Source of the DNA: Silurus meridionalis
Lineage: Eukaryota > Chordata > Actinopteri > Siluriformes > Siluridae
Direction: 5' to 3'
Assembly: GCF_014805685.1 (NCBI RefSeq)
Contig: NC_060898.1
Location: forward strand, 4,744,501-4,808,500
DNA: 64,000 nt
Part shown: piece by piece, positions 35,701 to 48,710 of the stretch
How positions within the stretch are numbered: the stretch's first letter is position 1
Layout: every line of letters begins with the position of its first letter
Position numbers and translations under genes: made by a program
The notes under the pieces: generated by a model
Database searches by the model: none
The model's input: the letters and a program-made list of their open reading frames with translations, nothing else
Told to the model about the DNA's origin: nothing

Positions 35701-38700
35701 AATTTATTCTAAAAGAATAAAATGAAATTAGGTTTATCATGTCCTCTCTGAAGCAAAGCTGGGATTCTTTTCTATTGATGATATAAGGTGTAATGAATTC
35801 CGCATACACACAAAATATTGTATTAATAGTTTATAACAACAATAAAGCTTATTTTAAAAGTATGTGGACACCTGACCATCACCCCCATATGGACTTGCTG
35901 AACTGATAACGATGGGCGTTCCTTGGAGTTTTTACTAGATTTTAGAAGAACATTGGTGAAGTTGGACAGTGTTTATACTTGTAAGAGTTCAAGGTTTTGT
36001 GCAGGAAACTTGAGTTATTCCAGACCAACCTTGCCAAAACATGTCTATATAATGGACCTTGCTTTGTGCACAGTGACACTGTAAAGCTGAAACATGTTTG
36101 GCCTCTTAGTTCCAGTGAAGCGCATTCAAAATTCAGTATCATACAAAAACATGCTAAACAGATGTGTGCTTTCAACTTTGTATCAATATTTGGTTGAAGG
36201 ATCATAGTTTTCACAGAGTGTTCCATATTTTCATCCTATATTCAATGTTCTGCTGGGTCGTACAGATGGCTTTATGAGTTGTGACTTCGAGAAAGACCTT
36301 TGTGGGTGGGACCTAAGATCACTTTCATCACTGGTTTGGAACAGGACCAGTCAAATGCATATCTCAAACTCTGAACCTCTAAGAGGCCCTGGGAGAGACC
36401 ATTCCTCCAATTCTGCTTCAGGTAACTGCAACTGTAATTTGTAATTACAGTCATTATGCATCAATGCCTTTTTAGGTTGTGCAATACTGATATATGGACA
36501 TGTTTCTATTTACAGGTCATTTCCTGTATGTTACCAAACCAAATGTGCTTAAGAAAGATTGGGCATCTTTTCAAAGTCCTCGTCTGAAACCGACCAATAG
36601 CTCGCATCCTTGCCGTGTAGGTTGTTTTTTCAATCGATTTCTATATAAGTTATAGTCATATTTAAAGTCGCTGAAATATTATGTCAATATTTATTATGGG
36701 AAAGATAATCGTAATCAAGCTGGTTTGTTCAAAAATTTATTGAGCTCACCATTCAGATTATAATAACCATATATATAGTTCACGCCATCCAAGTTACCAG
36801 ACACAAGCACATGTATTTCAGATCTGGAATGGAAGGCTAGAAATTGTGGAGTGGAGGCACAGATACCTAAAAAAAACCATACATTAAATTCAGACGAAAT
36901 ACATAAATATAAAGTAGCAAGCAGTGAAATAAACATTTAATATGAATCTAATAGATTGGAAATATATTGTAAATAATTTGTCCAAGTTGAAATTATCACA
37001 TTAATTTAAGGAAATTTGGTTCAATTCAACAATACAAGTTCTTTGATTTGGCAGCTTTAAAATAATGATTAACCGGGCCATGCACAGACATTTTGAGGGG
37101 CAGTGGCCCAAACCAAAAAAAGGCGCATTGAGGGGGGTGGGTGCTTGTTAATACAAATTATCCTGTTTGTGCATGACCCTGGTGCTTGATCCAGCTAATT
37201 ATATTACTTTACATATAATTGTGTACAGAACGTTATGAAGACACAATATACCGAACCCAGGTCATAAACTAATAATGTGATTGGGATATCACAATTTTTT
37301 TCAAAATTAATGAATTGTATCTTTATTATGTATTCAATATTGCCAAATATGAATGTTCCACAGATTCTGTAATTATTATCTTTATTTGGATCTATTTAAA
37401 TGATTATTTTTCCTGGCAGATGGTGATGTACACGCACCAGTTTGGTGGCATATCAGGGGGTCTATCAGTGCTGGTGGCAGAGAAACAGATTTACCCAGTG
37501 TGGGAACGTGGTGGTTCACTGGGTGATCTGTGGGTGAAAGCAGAGATAGAATTTGTAGTCAATAGCACATTTCAGGTAAATATTTTTTCTTTCAAATTGC
37601 TTTACTTTAAAGCCACTCATTAATTTTCCTTTTCGTTTCTGCTCCTATCTCTTCCTGGGACACTTGCTTTTCTGCAGATATTGTTTGTTGCTGCGATTCG
37701 AGACCAAGCATATGGAGGCATTGCAGTTGATGATATTTCACTCTCCCCCGAATGCCGTTTGTCCAATGGTGAGCTAGCATTGGAATAAACATCAGTGACA
37801 TAAACCTTTACCCTAAATCGACCAATATTTCCTAACACAAGCCATACTGTGGCTGTGGGAATTTGATAGAATATCATGTTTATCATTTTGAAGTAACAGT
37901 GTCAATCATACAATTCTCTCAGAGGTAAACTGTTCATTTTGTTGCTTATTTCTAAGCTTGGTTTCTTTAACAACAGAGTCAGTAAGACCAGAGAAGTTTC
38001 CCAAGCCACCCAAAAAACCTTGCGCGGAGGCCAGCAAGATTTGTGACTTTAACAAGGACTGTCCAGAGGGAGACGATGAAGCACAGTGTGGTGAGGGTTG
38101 TTTCTGAATAGCATGTGTATAATGTGTTTCATAAATACAATACATATAACAAATAAGGGCAGTTACTGGTGTGACATAATGAATATGAATAGATATTAGA
38201 ATATTTGGAATGTTTTATGGTTTCCACAGGAGACTTTTCATATAAGCAGGGTAGCAAAGGTTGGACAGACATCAGTGTCGGAAGCCAAAGCTGGAAGATT
38301 ATGGAAAATGCCTCATCTGCAGGTGAGTCCTAATAAATGTAGAAGAATGCAGTGCGCTGTTATACTGCGTTCTCTATCTTATTTATGGTTTCTAATGGCG
38401 TGGCATCGTAACGATGGTATTAAGATTTGGACTGATTCAGGTAGGACAACAATGAAGGCCTAGGTGTAAAATGCACTGGAAAATAAGGACTAGGTAATCT
38501 AGGAAGCCACTAAGAAACCACAAAATGATGGCTGTACGATCCTATAAATCTGCAAATATACATATCTGTTTATTTATTTATTTCTTTCTTTTCAGAGGTG
38601 TTCTTATATGTGGGTGAATCTGCTGGTCAGCAGCTGACAGAAGCTCAAACACGCACCCCTCCACTCGGCCCATCCGGCCTTGCCTGCACTCTCAAGTTCT

Positions 38701-41700
38701 CCTACAGCCTCACAGGCAGCAACCAACACATAGGTACAAGAACACTACACCTATACAGCTACACTACAACAATACACCTTTCTGCATACACACAATCAAC
38801 TAATGTGGCCCTGAAACTGTCTGATCGTCTCACACACACACACATGTTCTGCACTAACACACTGGGTGCTCGCTATCTCTTTTTCCAGGAGAAGTGTCTG
38901 TAATTGTAGTGGACAGTGTCTTGGGCACTCTTCCTCGGCTGTGGGAGTTTGGTGGGAGGACAGGTGTAAACGAGGCAGAATCATGGGTTAATGAGGAGGT
39001 CTATATTGGTGCTCGAGATCGTCGCTTCCAGGTATTACCATTTCTAATTTCACACTGTAATAATGACAGCAGGCCCAGTGTAAGAGCACATGTGAGCTTT
39101 TCAAGCAAATGCACATGACACAAATGGTCATCTGGCAATAATGTCAAACATTATAAATGTCTTCACTCACCAATTTTCACTCTCTGCTTACACACACACA
39201 CATGCTCAGCTCACTGCGATTAGAAAGTAATCACATAAATGTATTTTAGCATTTAATGTATTTTAGCAACAGGGTTCAGGTGTTAGTTAGTGTTTCTATA
39301 GTTTAAACTAAAGTACTCTTTATTTTTCTGTTTAAGTGCATTACACATTTGACTTTTATACGTTCTCTTCTTTGCCTCTTGTTAGCTGGAGTTCAGAGCA
39401 CGTGCTTTAAATCCTCACTCAGACGCAAGAATAGCAGTGAAGGATGTTCATTTTGTCGAATGCAACCCACAGTATATTCCTTCTACAATCGACGGTAAGT
39501 ATAAGCCATCGACAACTGATGATCTGTTGATTAATCGATTATTGACAAGTACAATCCAACCAAGCTATCGGCATTGGTACAATCCACAATCTCTACTGTT
39601 CATAAACTTTTAATATAGGTTTTATTAGAAGCAAGATTTTTTTGTATAAGTGGTAGGTAGATTAAATAACAAGAAACCAACATAACTTCTGACTTTTATA
39701 AAGCAACTTTTCATTATGTAAGCTATATACCTACATTTAAAATTTTGTTGCATTGGGGTATGACCTGTCTGATGATGGAACATTTTTATTAAGCAGATTC
39801 ATTAACAACAATAACACCACAATATTTTCTGAATCCGGAACACATGTGGAAACACTGGTAAAACCAAGCAAATTTTCGAGCAAATCTATTAAATAATTCT
39901 CCTGTTAATATGGTTGTATTATGATTAGTATTTTTCATCCTTTTGCATTATGATGTGCTAAACAGTCACACCACAACTCTGGATCCTGAACGTACATTGT
40001 TCCTTTTGCTTGGCATTTTTAACTTTTAGTATGTCACCACATGGTACAGCCCAGTCTCACAGCATTTCATGATATAGTCATGAAATGGAATCTATCGATT
40101 CGAATTTCTCTCTTTTTCCGTGTCACTGAGAACGACTTTCTATTTAATGTATTTCAGTAGGATGTATTTTTGATGCCTCCGCCAAAGTCTTTTTATCCTT
40201 GTTTTTGTTGCTTTATATTCTCTAAGCTATTTGCTATTATAAACCATCATCAGTGTTTCCTTTCAGTACAGTAAATATATTATCCCGTTTAATTAAAGAG
40301 TCTACGTTAATTAGAATCACACACATTTATTACAGTATACCCTAACCCTATATTTTCTTCCTTATTCTCTGATTAAAAATGGGAAACATAGATTACCTTT
40401 GGCATTTTGTCAGCTTTACACATGATCCTCTTCCTTCATTGTTATGGAGACGGAGACGGACAGAGGCAGCCGTGCCCTCGAAAAAAAGAGGGAAATTTGT
40501 GTCCATGAACATGAATACACTATATAACGAAATGCCATGTGACTATGTTGCATGATGTTTAATTTTCTGGTTTCACAAAAACAGAGGAAATTGGGAAAGA
40601 AAATTCTACACGTAACATTTGGAATATAAGACATTGTAGTTGCTATTTCTAATAGTATTTTCTATTTATACAGATATCATTGATGCCTCCTATCTTTATT
40701 TCTGATTGCATAGATGTCTTTGTGTTTTATGTGTTTTGATGTATCTTTTATTCATCCAACAGGACTGTCCTGTAACTTTGAGACTGATTTCTGTGGATGG
40801 TACCAAGACCAAATGGACAACTATGACTGGAGTGTCCAGAACGGCCTTGACCACACTATTGGAAAGGGTACGGAAAGCATTCGATTTTCACAAGTTTCTT
40901 GTGTAATAGATGCTGCTGTATAAACAAGTGAAATCAAAACTATTCTGTTCTTCTTCATCACTGCTCTAAATCGAATGATACTGATGCGCTCCATTAAATC
41001 TAATAAATGTTAATAACAATAGTTGCCAATTAATAAAGAAAAGTTAAGTGTGATGTGTGTCACAATAACAGAGTCTGAATTTGCTTGTTTTTTTATTATT
41101 TATAACCCCTGCTCGTATAAAATAACTCCCCCATCTAGGTAAAAGTCTGGCAGTGAATATGTGGAACTCGACACTACGAGGTCTTTCTGGTCGCCTTCTT
41201 TCACTTAGCCAGAATTCACTAGATGAGCACTGTCTCTCATTCTTCTACAAACTCTACGGCCCCCAGACAGGTAACATTAGAATGAAGAAAACGGTGCATA
41301 AACCTAAATGTTTGACTATAAATGTGTAGAAATAAAGTCCTAAATTGATATTTTAAATGAGGTAATCGGCCTGTAGCGTTTTGTATATCTCTCTATTTTA
41401 GGTGCGCTCAATGTAAAGCTGCTTTTCAAAGACGGTTCGGAGCAGTTGTTATGGACTCGGTTTGGGGCTCACGGAAATGTGTGGCAGGAAGGACACTGCC
41501 CGGTGCCTCAACAAATGTCTTCCTATCAGGTAAAAGTTGGAGAGCAGTATTTATGTAGAATACTATATGCTGAATTCATTATATTTAATGATGTGTGGTA
41601 TCTTCCTAAGCCTTTATTAGAATACGAATTTTTCTCTAATATAAGTAGGCATATTATCAATGGCAAATAAGATTCCTAATAAGTTTCTTTCTTATTTCTT

Positions 41701-44700
41701 TGTTTTCAACTTTCTGTCCTCATACAGTTGGTTTTTGAGGCAGTGCGGTCAGGTTTTGATGGACAGGTGGCTATAGATGACGTGGCATTCGTAAAAGGCT
41801 CGTGCTCTCTGCCTACTATGTGCTCCTTTGAAGGTCAGCGTTGTGGCTACACCAACAATAGAGATAGTCTCTGGGTCCATCAGACTTGGGATGGAACAAG
41901 GATAGGCCCTAAGACCGACCACAGTCTCGAGACAGAAATGGGTTAGAAAAAAAATTAAAAAGTGAAAGAAATACAATAATTAGTTTCTGATGGCGTGAAA
42001 CAAGTGATATTTTATGTCACTTCAGGTTACTACATGTTGGCCCACAGCGGTGTGGATGTCCTTCCCCAGGGCAGCGTGACTACTCTGATCTCCCCTGTAC
42101 GATATGGTGTGACTCACACCGAGTGTGTTTATTTCTGGTACAACATGGGAGGACATAACCCCGGTTAGTTAAATATTTAATATTTTCTGATATAAAACTG
42201 TCTTTCGGCTTCTCCCTTTAGGGGTCGTCACAGCGGATCATCCATATTCATGATCCGCATGTTCGATTTGGCACATGTTTTTATGCTGGATGCCCTTCCT
42301 AACGCAACCCCAATTTATCCGGGCTTGGGACCCGCACTAAGAGTGCACTGGCTTGTGCAACCCTAATGGCTGGGGTCGGTTCCTTGACCAGGAATCGAAC
42401 CCATGACAGAAAGAAAAAATATCTGATCTAATGCATATCACACAGGTACTCTGCATGTGTATGTAAAGCCTGTCGATGGGGAAAGGATTCTGATTTACTC
42501 CAGCGACCTGAATCAGGAACACGACTGGCACCTTGGCATGGGCAGTGTTAGCTGGCATGGTGACTGGCAGGTAATTATCTCAATATCCAAAAGTCCTATG
42601 GAGTAGTCATGAAGAAAATCTTTTAATAATATTACAAATAGAGATTGCAAAAGTCCTGCTTTACTAAAGGTTTGCATAAGGAATAATACCTGCCAAAAAA
42701 AAATTCGAACTAATTTAGTAACCTGGTTGATAAATGATACTGTGTTTTTCATTGCTTGGTTGGTTTACTGCACCAGAAGCTTTAAGCAGATGATATAATT
42801 TTTGACTTTTTATAAAACTGATCTAAGCAGTTTTGTATGCTTTGTAACAGCCTGAGGCAATGTTGAATTTTTCAACATTGAAAAATCTTCAATGCACTCG
42901 ACAGTTTCTCAGTAACCTGACAAGCTGCATTTTTTTCTCTTATCAGCATTATGATTATTGGGGGAACAGCTTTACAGATGCTCTAATGTATCTTAAGTTT
43001 GTAATCTAGCGAACCCGTATTGATTTATTCATTGATAGAGACTCAAAGCGCTTTGTACGTCGCTCTGTATAAGGGCAAAATGGCGTAAATGTAAATGTAA
43101 ATGTCATGTAAACTATATTGTTTGTCCATCAGTTGCAGTTTGTGGTGGAAGGAGGAGGCGGAAAACACACTTATATCGCTATTGACGACATCAGCTTCTC
43201 AACTAACAGCTGCCCGAATACAGGTTTGTTTAAATAAATAAATGAAGTAATAATCAATAAGAATAGGCAGAGTAACTGTTTTATATTTTTCAGACAAAGT
43301 ATGTGATCTGGAGCGAGGCCTGTGTGGATGGAGCAACACTCAGAGCCACCATCTGGATCATTTAGATTGGGAGCTAAGCAACCTGCTGTCTGAAACACAC
43401 TACCCCACCCCACCATACGACCACACACTGCACAACGAGAGAGGTTTTTTCTATTTTGCTATTTTTATGCATCGTTCAATCTATCCTGTGAGGTTTTTGT
43501 CACCATTGTGAACATTATTGTTTTAAATTATAGGTCACTTCCTTTTCCTTCCACACACTCTGTGGGATTCTGCTACTCAGAATGCCTGGCTGCTGAGTCC
43601 CTATCTTCCTCCCACTAAAGGCACCTGCTTGTATTTTTGGGTTTATCAACCTGTCGCCTGTAAGCCGTCTCTGCATTGTAATTCGGGCATTAATCAGAGA
43701 TAATTCATTTTACCTTATATCATAATGTTGTAGTTAATATATTTTTATATAATTAATTAATTATTAAACATGTTTAGCTGGGATGTCATGATATGCTGTT
43801 ATTTATTGATCTTAATAACTTGGCTGGTTTGTTCGTCATCTGTAGCTGACAGCAAACTGGTCGTGTGGACACTTTCCAAAGGGGCCAAAACTGAGCTTTT
43901 GAGCATCACTTGGGCCGAAGAAACATGGCAGCATTTCCAATTAAATGTCACTTCAGAGACTGATTACCAAGTAAGATGTTAGTCCTTGTATCATGACTGG
44001 TTTTGTAATGATGCAAATGCTGTAAAATGCCTTCATGTTGTGTTACAATATGACACAATATTTGTGTGTGTATTTATGTAACAGATTGTGTTTGAGGGAT
44101 TTAAAGGCACAAAGGGTGTTCTTGCTTTGGATGACTTTGGCTACACTGTGGGGTTAAACTGTGCAGGAGAGCAGACAAACCAGACAAGTAAGTGCCCAGA
44201 TTTATGTTTACTATCTGGCAAAAATGTTTCAGCATAATAATGCCAAGCTTCATAAAGACAAGGTTTGCCATGGCTGAAGTAGAACTAAATTGGGCTGAAA
44301 AAAACCCTGACCCCAACTTTAATTGACACCCTTGGGATGAACGTGAACACTTACTTTCTTCAGACCTCCTTTTCCAGCATTAGTGTCTAATCTCCTGAGG
44401 TTCGAGAAAGAAAGATGCTTTATTTTTATCACATATACGTTACAGCACAGTGAAATTCTTTCTTTCCATAAGCCAGTGACGTTAGTAGCTGGGGTCAGAG
44501 CGCAGCTTTAGCCACGATACAGCGCCCCTAGTGCACTGACAATTAAAGGTGAGGCTTGAACCACTGACCTTCAGATTAGTAACACAAAGCTAAACCACTT
44601 AGCTACCACCTCCCCTTAAGTGTTCAACTGACTGAATGAGCAAAATCCCCACAGACATGCCCTAAATTCTAATAGAAAGCCTTCCCAGAAGAGTGGACGT

Positions 44701-45420
44701 TAAAACATCATGGGACTAAATGTGGAGTGGACAAGCACATACAAATGTAATGATCAAGTTTCAACAAACATTTGGCCCTATAGTGTTGTCATCAAAATTG
44801 TTAATGATAACAGCAAATGTTTCTTTTTTTCTTTCAATCAATATTTTTCACCTTCAGCACCAACATCATCTAACAACTCAGGAGTAATAGCTGCCTCGGT
44901 GGTAGTAGCCATTCTGTTGATGGTGACACTGGCTGTTATACTGTTCCTCTACCTGAGGATACGTGAGCATAACAGATCTCAGACAAGGGACTCGGTTGAT
45001 CATGTGGATAATCCAGGTTTTGGAAATGATCTGTATGAACCGGTACGTACGCGTTTATTAACAAGTTCTCAGTCTGCTATTTATAAGACAGAAAACAGAA
45101 CATAGTATAAAAGTAAATCCAGTGTAGGTTATATTGGTAACTAGTTATGTGTATTCATACAGACTGAGAAATAAAATCCTGTATGATTATATAAAACTTC
45201 ATGTTTGAACCCTCAAAACAAAATCAACACTGACAAAACAATTAGAGACAAATGCTTGGTGTACTAATTACTCTATTTTCACCCCAACAGGCTCATATTG
45301 TTTTACCTCCCATCTATGGTCAGGTAAGTATTTAGTTTTTATATGGGAATAAAGTGGTTCCTACTTTACTGTCTGTTTGACATGTCTGTTTTGCAGGAGA
45401 ATGAACGGGAAGTGGCATAA
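32720..45420 (+). CDS. mamdc4: mamdc4, apical endosomal glycoprotein / MAM domain-containing 4 (29 exons, complete)
   Basis: Type I membrane glycoprotein of apical early endosomes (endotubin family). Exons: 32720-32771, 33714-33797, 33887-34051, 34524-34649, 34765-34998, 35113-35229, 36266-36421, 36516-36616, 37420-37575, 37678-37768, 37977-38090, 38230-38322, 38596-38733, 38889-39031, 39386-39494, 40763-40867, 41139-41270, 41402-41529, 41728-41941, 42026-42163, 42446-42570, 43133-43223, 43294-43443, 43534-43659, 43846-43970, 44085-44187, 44858-45042, 45291-45323, 45397-45420 (TAA). All join in frame to 1185 residues. Order: signal peptide (1-20), short LDLa (24-45), MAM1 (46-220), LDLa2 (222-259), MAM2 (260-430), LDLa3-like (440-465), MAM3 (466-626), MAM4 (628-775), MAM5 (778-937), MAM6 (939-1105), one membrane span (about 1114-1136), and a tail with DNPGF and YEPA. 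MAM signatures include [24 protein letters not shown] and VAIDDVAF. LDLa signatures are CSDEQDC and [21 protein letters not shown]1 is an alternative multi-MAM/LDLa family, but the size, tail and PHPT1 neighbour favour mamdc4. Confidence 0.93.
34270..34500 (+). repeat. degenerate GGAT-type repeat in mamdc4 intron 3
   Basis: Diverged GATGGATAAATGGATT units, related in composition to the cleaner GGAT array in pus1, just before the exon at 34524. Confidence 0.8.
35230..36265 (+). other. mamdc4 intron 6 with a DNA-transposon fragment
   Basis: At about 35855-35960, GTATGTGGACACCTGACCAT, CCCATATGGACTTGCTGAA and GTTTTTACTAGATTTTAGAA resemble an abundant teleost non-autonomous DNA element. The TAGATTTTAGA word also occurs in the element at 24948-25313. 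The rest is AT-rich with nothing recognised. Confidence 0.5.
38385..38480 (+). repeat. short dispersed repeat shared with 57655-57740
   Basis: GATGGTATTAAGA, TTGATTCAGGT/CTGATTCAGGT and ACTGAAGGCCTTGG/AATGAAGGCCTAGG occur in the same order in both places. Intron 12 of mamdc4. Confidence 0.65.
39495..40762 (+). other. mamdc4 intron 15, AT-rich
   Basis: The longest intron of the gene, about 1.27 kb. No exon, RNA gene or clear mobile element recognised. Confidence 0.6.
42208..42412. mobile_element. dispersed repeat in mamdc4 intron 20
   Basis: TCGGCTTCTCCCTTTAGGGG, GTCACAGCGGATCATCC, TGCTGGATGCCCTTCCTAAC and CAGGAATCGAACCCATGAC are phrases I recall from a common teleost interspersed repeat. 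The minus-strand GGGTTCGATTCC resembles a B-box, hinting at a tRNA-derived SINE component. Confidence 0.5.
42960..43105 (+). mobile_element. V-SINE-like tail in mamdc4 intron 21
   Basis: TTTGTACGTCGCTCTGTATA AGGG followed by AAATGGCGTAAATGTAAATG matches the conserved V-SINE core/tail (TTGTAAGTCGCT..GGATAAGGG..AAATG). The tRNA head is not clear. Confidence 0.55.
44395..44617 (-). mobile_element. tRNA-derived SINE in mamdc4 intron 26
   Basis: The minus strand starts GGGAGGTGGTAGCTAAGTGG (A-box), with a B-box GGTCAGTGGTTCAAGCC about 40 bases on, then a non-tRNA body running into CACTGTGCTGTAACGTATAT and poly-A-like sequence. Confidence 0.65.
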
Positions 45421-46791
45421 GATGACCTGTGGTTGTGATTGCCCAACTTGCTGAAGGGAATATGTGCAAATCATACAATACCACACTAAAATAATTTCTT
45501 GTATTGTTTCATAAACACATCTGTCGATATATAAAGCAGGCTACTTTGTTCTGTTAGTATTTTCTCTTCTTTTCTTTTTTTTTCTGATGACCTGAAATCT
45601 AATATTCAAATTTATAGGTTTAAACTTAATGCACTCGTTCTAATACGTTACCAATTCTATAGTAACAGCTTACCCAGAGACTTTGATTGCTGATGCGCCA
45701 TACAGTATAAACAAATGTTTAAAAGTTTGCAGGTGTTGATATGAGAAGATTTCTCTGCTTAGACATTATTTTAGGTTCTTTAGTTTTGGTGCTTGGTAAA
45801 AGTCTGAGCTTTTTGAAGTTGTTGCTAATGGGAAAGTCTGCAAGGGAGATGACTTCTTTAATTCATGACAATCTGCATTACTTTAACTTATTAAGTTCAA
45901 AAGAGAAAAAGTGAGACTGTCCTAAATGGCTGCTGAGTTAAAAAGCCATAAATTACTAAAAAAGGTAATATATATGTTTACCTCAACTTCTCCTATGATA
46001 TGAGTAGTGGAACATTAGGAAAAAGTGTATAGAAAAGGATTTAAAAAAGTCATAAAATTTTTTAGTTTTACTACTATACTACTACTATACTACCTCTATA
46101 CTACTACTGATGCTGCTGCCATTACTACTACTACTACTAATAATAATAATACTAATATTAATAATTAATGTCCTAATGTTCAAAGTTTCATTGGAGTGCA
46201 TAATCTGCAAGACTTTGACAATGAAAGTTTCTGGAAACCAGTGTAGTACCAATATCAATACGTGAGCATCAGCCTTCTGGTTATGGAAAAGCATAAGCAA
46301 GTGTAAACTTAAAGATCTTTGATTAAAAGCCAGTGAATACATGTTTGTAGATAATAATCCTCACTGTTTGCAACCCATCAACAAAATTGACTGTAAACAT
46401 AACAAATTTAAATACTTTAACTAAAGTAGCTTTTATTTTTATATTTGTAATTCAATGCATTTCTAAAAAACAAAAAACAATTTACTGTTTCTATACAGGT
46501 AATTCAGGTAATAAATTAAATGTACACAATTTCTAACTGATCTTAAATATAATACATTTTAAGCAATAATGAAGCTGATACATCCAATTTAGCATCATGG
46601 AAACAGCATGTCTTCATTTTCACATAAGATATTATTCAGCTCAGTAATAACTTTTCCACATAAACATCAATTAAAGAAGGAATTTGTTCATATACTATGT
46701 TTACTTTTAGAAACTAAAGGCCATATTCTACAAAAACATTTTCTGGAGAAGAAATTGGTTTTAACTTTAAAACAAGATGAATTTTTATTAC
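45421..46791. other. mamdc4 3' flank to the start of the duplicated block
   Basis: The short 3'UTR of mamdc4 begins here; no strong AATAAA was found in the first 150 bases. AT-rich DNA with an (ACT)n-like stretch at about 46070-46150 follows. No other gene seen. Confidence 0.5.
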
Positions 46792-47392
46792 TGCTTTTTT
46801 CTTTTGTCAATTAAAAAAACTAAAATTAGTAGTTATTAGTAGTTTATAGAGTTTTTTTTTAAATAGAGATCTAAGGTATACAATATGTTCAAGAACAGAA
46901 CCATGACTGATTACTAAATTAACTGCAAATATAAATGTTAATTTTTGTATTTGTAGCTGATTTCTTTTACTTCAGACATTTGTTTCTGACTACTACTTTA
47001 TCTTCACAGGCGTAGTGGAAAATTTCCAGAATGAATATAATATAAATCTTGAATAAAATCTTTTTTTATAAAATTGCAAAAAAAGACTGTAAAGAAACGA
47101 ATTTAGGAAGGATGCATTAATTGTATTAATTGCACAAGTATCTTAAATAAGCATCCAAATAATAGTGATGCAACGAGCCTGTTCTCTTTTAGGTCCGCAT
47201 CTTCAAACATATTATTAACCCAACCTGGGTCATGCAGTCAGTCCACAATGTGACATCACCTTAGTATAACAACTTTAAAAGAAAATGCAAAAATAACATA
47301 AATATTATTTTATATTTATCCTATAAATGTTGCAAATGATAAAACAAAGACCAAAAAATATTAAGGAAAGATATTTATGTATTATATTTACA

Positions 47393-47553
47393 TTTGCGGC
47401 ATTTGTCAGACACCCTTATCCAGAGCGACTTACAACTGAACAGGGAGGGTTTTAGGGCTTTACTCAAGGGCCCAGCAGTGGCGGGATTTGAACCTGTGAT
47501 CTTCTGAGCCAAAGCCCAATGCCTTAACCACTGAGCTACCACCACCCTGTATT
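47393..47553 (-). mobile_element. V-SINE, tRNA-derived (copy 1 of the block)
   Basis: The minus strand reads GGTGGTAGCTCAGTGGTTAA (A-box), then GGTTCAAATCCC (B-box), then the conserved V core TTGTAAGTCGCTCTGGATAA with GGGTGTCTGACAAATGCCG. The tRNA head and V core together make it a V-SINE-family element rather than a tRNA gene. Confidence 0.8.
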
Positions 47554-47603
47554 AATTGTAGAAATATTAAGAAACATCATAAACACTAATTGTTTTTAAT
47601 TGC

Positions 47604-47606
<3 letters not shown>

Positions 47607-47682
<76 letters not shown>
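47607..47682 (+). repeat. poly(A) tract followed by (TA)n
   Basis: About 37 A then about 19 TA units. The matching tract in copy 2 (59521-59588) is shorter in both parts, as expected for slippage-prone or error-prone sequence. Confidence 0.95.
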
Positions 47683-47684
<2 letters not shown>

Positions 47685-48032
47685 GCACATGCACCATGAT
47701 AATAAACTTGAATAAAATAAATTGCACAATCAAGAAATAAATTGATCTTAATTTCTATCAATCCTAAATAAATCCTAAATAAATATCCAAGTAATTGTGA
47801 CACAACGAGCCTGTTCTCTTTCAGGTCCTCATCGACAAACATATTAACCCAGCCTGGTTGAAGTGGAAGTTTTTACAGTGCATATGGAATCATTTTGTGT
47901 CGAAAAAACATATCTTTATGTTTAACATAATATGAATTACTTTTTTGCAAAAAAAAAAAAAAAAAAAAAAAGGTTCAATATTACTAATATTTTCTTATTG
48001 TTTTTGGATTGGAATAAAATGATTTTACACCC

Positions 48033-48230
48033 AAAGTCAAGTCAAGTCAAGTTTATTTCACAACAGACATTTAACAGTTAAAGGTGAACGATGTGTATTT
48101 ACCCCTTATGAGCAGCCATGGTGACTGTGGCAAGGAAAAACTCCCTTAGATGTTATGAGGAAGAAACCTTGAGAGGAACCAGACTCAAAAGGGGAACCTC
48201 ATCCTTATTTGGTTGACATCAAGAGTGTGA
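48033..48230. mobile_element. dispersed teleost repeat (copy 1 of the block)
   Basis: AAGTCAAGTCAAGTTTATTT, AGCAGCCATGGTGACTGTGG, AAGGAAAAACTCCCTTAGAT and ACCTTGAGAGGAACCAGACT are phrases I recall from an abundant fish interspersed repeat. Class unresolved. Repeated at about 59943-60130. Confidence 0.55.
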
Positions 48231-48710
48231 TTATAAATTTTTAAACAATACAGTTGTACAGAACCCAAACTGTATGTTTGACACCCAAATGCCTAGAAAT
48301 GATCTATAAAAAAATGTGCACAGAAATCATTTGTAGGTCTGAGGTGCTGCACGCTGAAACAGACTGTTCTCTATGACGACACCCCTAGCAACGGTGTGAT
48401 GTCTCCTTGGCAACATCTTTGCGCTTCCGTCCTCCTCACGCACGCCTCAGCAGCATCAGTAGCTACCATGAACCCAGCAGGGGAAATCCACTACAGCAAT
48501 GCAGGAATGGTCCACACTGTGTGTGTGTTCACGCTGGAATGTTCAGGTTGGAGAGGAGCAAAGAAGAAGGCAGAATGGCTGGGATGGGAGGACAGTAAAG
48601 ACACTTTCCTGCAAGCACAAAACAGCCCACGCTCCCATAAGCACGCTCCTGTAAGCACATCGTCCACTGTGCAGAGGCTTTCAACCTCTCTGCACCTCTT
48701 CGACTCTGTC

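Noticed and set aside
42337..42558. Minus-strand open frame over mamdc4 exon 21
   Set aside because: Shadow of a repeat plus an exon read on the wrong strand.
47393..47553. Possible tRNA gene (A-box and B-box present)
   Set aside because: Followed by a V-SINE core and lacking a supportable cloverleaf; treated as a SINE.
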